From Neisseria sp. Marseille-Q5346 (GTDB lineage Bacteria > Pseudomonadota > Gammaproteobacteria > Burkholderiales > Neisseriaceae), in NCBI RefSeq assembly GCF_946902045.1, contig NZ_OX336253.1, forward strand, positions 2,232,001-2,296,000: a DNA stretch of 64,000 nt, in the 5' to 3' direction. The translations under genes and the position numbers were made by a program. The notes under the pieces were generated by a model. The model did not search any database. It saw nothing but the letters and a program-made list of their open reading frames with translations, and was not told the DNA's origin. Positions within the stretch are counted from its first letter, which is position 1; every line of letters starts with the position of its first letter. This document shows, in pieces, positions 59,473 through 64,000 of the stretch.

Positions 59473-60909
59473 TTAGAAGTTGGCGTAAATAAAGCCTGGA
59501 ATGCCGGACGGGGCGAAGACGATAATCAGGGCGAGGATAAGCGTGATGGGGATAAACCACAGCCATGCAGGCAGTTTGTCCAAGCCTTTTACCGATGCTT
59601 CAAATAAGCGAAGCAAATACGGGTACAGCAAAAGCATCAGTGCAAATGCACCCAGCAACATGAGGTCGGTCGGCAGAGGCGCGTTCCAACCTTTGTCATT
59701 GGCAAATAATGCGCTGAACAGCATTTCCGTATCGGCAAGCGTTGCGCTGTTGAACACGACAAAAGCGAAACAAACGAAATGGAAGGTAAACAGCCAGGCA
59801 AGCGGTTTGCCGATTTTCAGACGGCCTAAGGCATTGCGGCCGACGATTTTGTCGCCGCAGTTAAGGAATACCAAAGCCGCACCGTGCAGTGCGCCCCAAA
59901 TCAAAAAGCTCCAGCCGTAGCCATGCCAAATGCCGGAAAGCAACATGGCAATCATCAGGTTGAGCTGGGTGCGTCCGAAGCCTTTTTTGCTGCCGCCCAA
60001 AGGGATATAGATATAGTCGCGAATCCAGGTGGACAGGCTGATATGCCATCTGTCCCAGAAGTCGCGGATGTTGATGGCGCGAAGCGGCGCGGCAAAGTTT
60101 TTCGGCAGCTGGAAGCCGAGCAGCATGGCCAAACCGATGACCAAATCCGAGTAGCCGGAAAAGTCGAAAAAGAGTTGGAAGGTATAGCCATAAATCGCAG
60201 ACAACACACCCCAGCCATCGAACTGGGCCGGATTTTCAAAAACAGGCGATACCCAGCCTTCCGCCAATACGCCGGCAAGCCACCACTTTTTGGCAATGCC
60301 CAACACAATCAGGCCGACCGCCAAAGCCGGATAAATCAGCTGGCGTGCCTGTTTGGTGCGGATTTGCACCAATGCCCCCGCTTGTTCGCCGTCTATGCTT
60401 TTAAAAGCTGTCGCACGGATAATCGGGCCGGATGTGATGGTGGGGAAGAAGCTCAGATGCAGTAGGAGCTCGTGCCATTCAAAACGGTCTCCTTTAGGCT
60501 CGCGGTAGCAATACACCAAGTAAGCCAGCGATTGGAAAGTGTAATAAGACAAGCCCAAGGGCAAAAGGATATCGATGACGGCGCTTTGCCCCGTATATTG
60601 CTGAATAATCGGGCGGAAAAAGTCGAAATATTTGAAGAAACACAAAACAGTCAATGCCGCCGAAATACCGCAACCCAGCCAAAATTTGCGGATATTCTCG
60701 TTTTCAGAAAACATCAGCACGCTGATCAGGTAAACCACAGACGAGTAAACCAAAATCAGCGCGGCAAAAATGGGGTCGATACGGTAAAGCCAGCCCAGTC
60801 CGGCAACCAAAAGTAAAACGTTTTGAACTTGCGGCAAACGTGCAAATGCCCAGTACAGCGGCAAAAATACGATAAAGAATACCGCAAACTCAATAGACAG
60901 CAACGGCAT
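59473..60909 (-). CDS. patA: MBOAT O-acetyl transporter PatA
   Basis: PatA is the membrane partner that carries acetyl groups across the inner membrane for PatB. The 478-residue protein has about 11 hydrophobic segments. The MBOAT signature appears as RDFWDRWHISLSTWIRDYIY near residue 285-304 and LLSGIWHGYGWSFLIWGALH near 325-345 with the conserved His. The start PLLSIEFAVFFIVFLPLYW is typical of the AlgI-like group. It is first in the patA-patB-ape1 operon; dedA lies upstream on the same strand across 46 bp. Confidence 0.93.
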   Translation of the reverse strand: MPLLSIEFAVFFIVFLPLYWAFARLPQVQNVLLLVAGLGWLYRIDPIFAALILVYSSVVYLISVLMFSENENIRKFWLGCGISAALTVLCFFKYFDFFRPIIQQYTGQSAVIDILLPLGLSYYTFQSLAYLVYCYREPKGDRFEWHELLLHLSFFPTITSGPIIRATAFKSIDGEQAGALVQIRTKQARQLIYPALAVGLIVLGIAKKWWLAGVLAEGWVSPVFENPAQFDGWGVLSAIYGYTFQLFFDFSGYSDLVIGLAMLLGFQLPKNFAAPLRAINIRDFWDRWHISLSTWIRDYIYIPLGGSKKGFGRTQLNLMIAMLLSGIWHGYGWSFLIWGALHGAALVFLNCGDKIVGRNALGRLKIGKPLAWLFTFHFVCFAFVVFNSATLADTEMLFSALFANDKGWNAPLPTDLMLLGAFALMLLLYPYLLRLFEASVKGLDKLPAWLWFIPITLILALIIVFAPSGIPGFIYANF

Positions 60910-60955
60910 GACAATTCCTTGATGTGTTTAAACTTTCAAACTTTTCGATTGATTG

Positions 60956-61594
60956 TTATTTTTTGGCGTTAAGTTTTGCACGGATGACTTCGACTACCGC
61001 GGGTAAAATCGAAATCACGATGATTGCCGCCATGACTAAGCCCAGATTGTTTTTGACGACGGGGATATTGGCGAAGAAGTAGCCTGCATAGGAAAACGAC
61101 AATACCCACAACACCGCGCCGATAATGTTGTAACGGATAAACGTCGCGTAGTGCATATCGCCCATGCCTGCGACAAATGGCGCAAACGTCCGCACAATCG
61201 GCACAAAGCGGGCAATGATGATGGTTTTGCCGCCGTGTTTTTCATAGAACGCATGGGTTTTTTCCAAATACGAACGGCGGAAAATTTTGGAATCCGGATT
61301 GGCAAACAGTTTTTGTCCAAAATACTTGCCGATCATAAAATTGGCCGCATCGCCTAAAATGGCAGCCGCTAAGAGCAGCAATACCATGACGTGGATATTC
61401 ATGCCGCCGATGGCAGCAATACCGCCGGCAGCAAACAGTAGCGAGTCGCCGGGTAAAAATGGCGTTACGACCAAACCGGTTTCGCAGAAAATCACAACAA
61501 ACAAAATCGCGTAAATCCACGGGCCGTATTGGGCGGAAAGGTGGACAAGGTGTTGGTCGATATGGAGGATGAAATCGATAATGGTAGAAATCAC
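60956..61594 (-). CDS. DedA-family membrane protein
   Basis: A 212-residue inner-membrane protein with about five hydrophobic segments. The DedA/VTT core reads [20 protein letters not shown] near residue 35-54, [17 protein letters not shown] near 80-96, and [19 protein letters not shown] near 130-148, all hallmarks of the family, whose members include undecaprenyl-phosphate or lipid flippases. I chose the GTG at 61592-61594, which has a GGGAA site. Longer in-frame starts run through a DUS (61613) and basic, non-conserved residues. Confidence 0.88.
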   Translation of the reverse strand: MISTIIDFILHIDQHLVHLSAQYGPWIYAILFVVIFCETGLVVTPFLPGDSLLFAAGGIAAIGGMNIHVMVLLLLAAAILGDAANFMIGKYFGQKLFANPDSKIFRRSYLEKTHAFYEKHGGKTIIIARFVPIVRTFAPFVAGMGDMHYATFIRYNIIGAVLWVLSFSYAGYFFANIPVVKNNLGLVMAAIIVISILPAVVEVIRAKLNAKK

Positions 61595-61823
61595 TAGGGT
61601 TCCCAAATAAAAAGGCCGTCTGAAAAAGAACAGACAAATGTTTCGGCGAGAAGTTCGACATTGTAAAACCAAAGCGGAATAAAACCAATGCCGTAAGCGC
61701 ATCAAGATATGTTTAGAAGTGCAGATATGTTGCAGGTATAGGCTTCAGACGGCCTTTATCCTTGATGGTGGACGGCAAAACAACGTAAAATAAAGCCGAT
61801 TTCAACCTAACCGGTGCGCCTTT

Positions 61824-62492
61824 GTGAACCAGCTCATCTTCGATTTTGCCAGCCATGATTATCCAGGCTTCGACAAATTTCTGGGAACAGAAAATGCCGA
61901 GCTGGTGTATGTGTTGCAGCACAAACATGGGCAATTTATCTATGTTTGGGGCGAAGAGGGCGCAGGCAAAAGCCATCTCTTGCAGGCATGGGTCGCACAG
62001 GCGCTCGATGCCGGACGAAATGCCCTCTATATTGATGCCGCCGCCACGCCGCTGACAGAAGCCGCATTGGATGCGGAATATCTTGCCATTGACCAAATCG
62101 AAAAGCTTAATAATGAAGAACAGGCTTTACTGTTTGCCATATTCAACCGCTTCCGCAACAGCGGCAAAGGCTTTTTGCTTTTGAGTTCCGAATATACGCC
62201 GCAGCAACTCGTTATCCGCGAAGACCTGCGCACACGCATGGCGTATTGCTTGGTTTACGAAGTCAAACCGTTGACCGACCGGGAAAAAATCGATGCGCTC
62301 GTCAGCATGGCGGCTGCCCGTCAGGTAACCATCGATCCGGAAATTTTCGAATACCTGCTGAACCATTGGCGGCGCGATATGGACAGCCTGATGCAAATGC
62401 TCGATACCCTCGACAACTACGCCGTTATGATGGGCAAGCGCATTACTTTGCCGCTTTTGCGCCAGCTTTTAAAACAACAGGAAACCCAATGA
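61824..62492 (+). CDS. hda: DnaA regulatory inactivator Hda
   Basis: Hda promotes ATP hydrolysis on DnaA with the sliding clamp, limiting re-initiation. The 222-residue protein starts with GTG and MNQLIFDFASHDYP, where QLIFDF is the clamp-binding-like N-terminus. It has a P-loop WGEEGAGKSHLLQA near residue 42-55 and the ALYIDAAATPL and LAIDQIEKLNNEEQALLFAI sections of the DnaA AAA+ fold, with a Hda-type variant Walker B. The stop overlaps the next ATG by 4 bp (ATGA), coupling it to the phosphatase. Confidence 0.9.
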   Translation: MNQLIFDFASHDYPGFDKFLGTENAELVYVLQHKHGQFIYVWGEEGAGKSHLLQAWVAQALDAGRNALYIDAAATPLTEAALDAEYLAIDQIEKLNNEEQALLFAIFNRFRNSGKGFLLLSSEYTPQQLVIREDLRTRMAYCLVYEVKPLTDREKIDALVSMAAARQVTIDPEIFEYLLNHWRRDMDSLMQMLDTLDNYAVMMGKRITLPLLRQLLKQQETQ

Positions 62493-63157
62493 AAAACCTT
62501 GCCATTTTCGACCTCGACAATACCTTAATCAATACCGATTCGGATCACTCTTGGCCGCAATACCTGATTAAAAAAGGCATAGTCGATGCGGCTGAAACCG
62601 AGGCGCAAAATGAAAAGTTCTACCAAGACTATCAAAACGGTTGTCTTGATATCGATGCCTTCCTCAAATTCCATCTCGCACCTTTAGCCCGTTTCAGCAA
62701 GGAAGAATTGGCTGAGTTTCATCGCGAGTTTATGGCCGAATATATTGTTCCGCACATTTCTCCGATGCAGCGTATGTTGGTGCAAAGCCATCAAATGGCG
62801 GGCGATGAAATGTTGGTTATTTCTTCGACCAACGAGTTCATCATTACCCCGATCTGTCATCTTTTCGGTATTCACAACATTATCGGTACACAGCTTGAAA
62901 CCGGCGAAGACGGCCGATATACCGGCAACTATGTCGGTACGCCCAGCCTGAAAGAAGGCAAAATTACCCGATTGAACCAATGGCTTGCCGAGCGAGGCGA
63001 GACCTTTGAAAGCTACGGTAAGGTTTATTTTTACAGCGACTCCAAAAACGATTTGCCGTTGCTGCGTATCGTGAACGAACCTGTCGCCGTCAATCCGGAT
63101 GCAGAGCTGGAAAAAGAAGCCAAAGCAAAAGGTTGGCCGATTTTGAATTTCAAATAA
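62489..63157 (+). CDS. HAD-superfamily SerB-like phosphatase
   Basis: A 222-residue HAD-IB phosphatase. Motif I is FDLDNTLINTDSD at residues ~7-18, with Asp8 the nucleophile and Asp10 the acid/base. Motif II is SSTNEF near 113, motif III the Lys of LKEGK near 156, and motif IV YSDSKNDLPLL near 184. The segment between I and II is a helical cap. Homologues next to hda in beta-proteobacteria are annotated HAD-IB hydrolases. The substrate could be phosphoserine-like or histidinol-phosphate-like but is not certain. Confidence 0.88.
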   Translation: MKNLAIFDLDNTLINTDSDHSWPQYLIKKGIVDAAETEAQNEKFYQDYQNGCLDIDAFLKFHLAPLARFSKEELAEFHREFMAEYIVPHISPMQRMLVQSHQMAGDEMLVISSTNEFIITPICHLFGIHNIIGTQLETGEDGRYTGNYVGTPSLKEGKITRLNQWLAERGETFESYGKVYFYSDSKNDLPLLRIVNEPVAVNPDAELEKEAKAKGWPILNFK

Positions 63158-63216
63158 CGACGAATCAGGCCGTCTGAAATATTTAATCTAACCACAACCC
63201 TAATAAGGACTAAAAC

Positions 63217-63531
63217 ATGAAAACGACTAAACTCCTCGCCTCAGCCCTGTTGTTTGCCGCTGTATTCGGTACCGCAGAAGCAGCCGATACCGAAACCTTG
63301 GAAGCCATGAAAGCGCAAAATGGCAGCGTTAAAACCGTTTTGATGGATGTCTTCACAACTCCTGCCGGCAATGTTGACCGCGTGAATATCATTCAATCCA
63401 GCGGCAATCCTGAAATGGACGAACGCGCAGTGAAAAGCGTTTCCAAATATCCTTATCCGAAACGTAAAACTGCATCTAAATATCAGCACGCCGTTACTTT
63501 TGAAACCAATGTTGAAGTAATCAACAACTGA
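63217..63531 (+). CDS. Small periplasmic TonB-C-like domain protein
   Basis: A 104-residue exported protein with signal KLLASALLFAAVFGTAEA and a mature part that resembles an isolated TonB C-terminal domain: PAGNVDRVNIIQSSGNPEMD followed by ERAVKSVSKYPYPKRKTA. There is no membrane anchor or Pro-rich linker, so it is not a TonB energiser by itself. Single-domain proteins of this type are common in Neisseria, with unknown role. It is followed by a long hairpin (63562-63600). Confidence 0.75.
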   Translation: MKTTKLLASALLFAAVFGTAEAADTETLEAMKAQNGSVKTVLMDVFTTPAGNVDRVNIIQSSGNPEMDERAVKSVSKYPYPKRKTASKYQHAVTFETNVEVINN

Positions 63532-63561
63532 TTCGGACGCAAGGCCGTCTGAAAAACAGAA

Positions 63562-63600
63562 GGCGTTTTGATTGGGAAATTCCCTGTCAAAACGCCGTTT
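63562..63600 (+). terminator. Terminator with a long stem
   Basis: GGCGTTTTGA (63562-63571) pairs with TCAAAACGCC (63587-63596), with an inner GGGAAATTCCC, followed by GTTTTATT. A single DUS lies just upstream at 63543. Confidence 0.85.
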
Positions 63601-63688
63601 TATTCTTTAAACAAGTATAACCAAAATTTCCGTAAAACCACACGCTCCGGTGCTATACTGAAACAAATAAACCGCTTCATTACACATC

Positions 63689-64000
63689 ATGTCTCCCCGT
63701 CCAGTTACCATTACTTCCTACAATATGCACAAAGGCATGTCTGCGCTCAACCGCAAAGTGCAGGTCAACCGTATGGCTGACGCGCTGGGTACATTGGGTT
63801 CGGACGTTTTGTTTTTACAAGAAGTCCAAGGACAACATCTCAACAGAAGCCGCCGTACCGACTTCCCCGATGCGCCGCATTACGACATCATCGGCGACAG
63901 CCTCGATTATCATCGCAGCTATGGTAAAAATGCCGTGTATCCCAAACGACACCACGGCAACGCCATTCTCAGCCGCTTGCCGCTGAAAACGGAAAACAAC
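63689..64000 (+). CDS. Endonuclease/exonuclease/phosphatase-family protein (N-terminal part)
   Basis: The first 104 residues are inside the window; the gene continues past the right edge. The start TITSYNMHKG has the Asn of the EEP metal site, DVLFLQEVQG near residue 41 the catalytic Glu, and YPKRHHGNAILSRLPL near 86-101 the His/Asn-rich strand common to the family. No signal peptide is visible. Members act on DNA, RNA or phosphodiester lipids; the substrate cannot be fixed from this fragment. Confidence 0.85.
   Translation, partial: MSPRPVTITSYNMHKGMSALNRKVQVNRMADALGTLGSDVLFLQEVQGQHLNRSRRTDFPDAPHYDIIGDSLDYHRSYGKNAVYPKRHHGNAILSRLPLKTENN

Noticed and set aside
62246-62488. N-terminal extension of the HAD phosphatase gene through hda
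   Set aside because: The extension overlaps hda in another frame and has no family similarity; the ATGA overlap at 62489 is the natural start.
1-64000. Many long overlapping open frames opposite or shifted to core genes, for example inside mutS, recB and tpsA
   Set aside because: They follow the GC-rich codon structure of the real genes, lack ribosome sites and recognisable motifs, and lie wholly within better-supported genes.
1-64000. CRISPR array or cas genes
   Set aside because: No series of evenly spaced direct repeats was seen and no Cas-like protein is present. The short repeats noticed are DUS, USS and promoter modules.

Overview
The window is from a Neisseria chromosome, most likely a commensal oral species of the N. 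subflava/flavescens type. The backbone carries many 12-base DNA uptake sequences (DUS), mostly the AG form AGGCCGTCTGAA with a few ATGCCGTCTGAA, often as inverted pairs that double as terminators. Backbone genes are in neisserial style, including the peptidoglycan O-acetylation trio patA-patB-ape1 and a TpsB/TpsA two-partner secretion pair.

Layout. 1-6.8 kb is core: a YjeF-like start, truB, a low-GC hypothetical, rbfA, ppx/gppA, a lytic transglycosylase, a YajR-like MFS transporter and ssb. 6.9-12.2 kb is a very AT-rich element of three tyrosine recombinases plus a small coiled-coil protein, all co-oriented and nearly overlapping. 12.5-30.3 kb is a composite accessory island. 30.5-64 kb returns to core: plsY/folB, NERD, nudF, two identical tRNA-Thr, panB, panC, mutS, a sulfate-binding protein, dinB, cysH, recB, tpsA/tpsB, a DyP peroxidase, a phosphoesterase, a LemA-like protein, ape1-patB-patA, dedA, hda, a HAD phosphatase, a TonB-like protein and the start of an EEP nuclease.

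The island (12.5-30.3 kb) is assembled from different donors. An ~11 kb block (12.9-23.9 kb) looks Pasteurellaceae-derived: it contains exact 9-mer uptake signals of Haemophilus (AAGTGCGGT) and Actinobacillus (ACAAGCGGT) type. It encodes a LysR regulator, an aldo-keto reductase, five secreted or cytosolic alpha/beta hydrolase-fold enzymes or esterases, a DMT exporter, an atypical SDR, and broken cupin/CMD and flavodoxin genes. Four of its transcription units start with the same promoter/operator layout (TGAAT-N3-ATTCA-like box, CTAATC, 18 bp, TAnnnT), which suggests one LysR regulon. The block is bracketed by two directly repeated copies of another, damaged LysR gene. Next come a neisserial-type aldo-keto reductase, a Tat-exported flavodoxin and a mosaic Bcr/CflA-type exporter. 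This part carries DUS of other Neisseriaceae dialects (Kingella, Eikenella, Simonsiella and N. mucosa types).

At 28.6-30.3 kb there is a junkyard: a truncated thioredoxin, an IS remnant, a Gram-positive-looking TMEM175-type gene with its own terminator and the 5' end of a lipoprotein gene, then the tail of uup joined to the tail of an alpha/beta hydrolase. Functionally the island reads as an exchangeable carbonyl/ester/redox detoxification locus under LysR control (inference), sitting beside an autonomous-looking multi-recombinase element.

All family assignments are by reading motifs and recalled family features; no database search was run.
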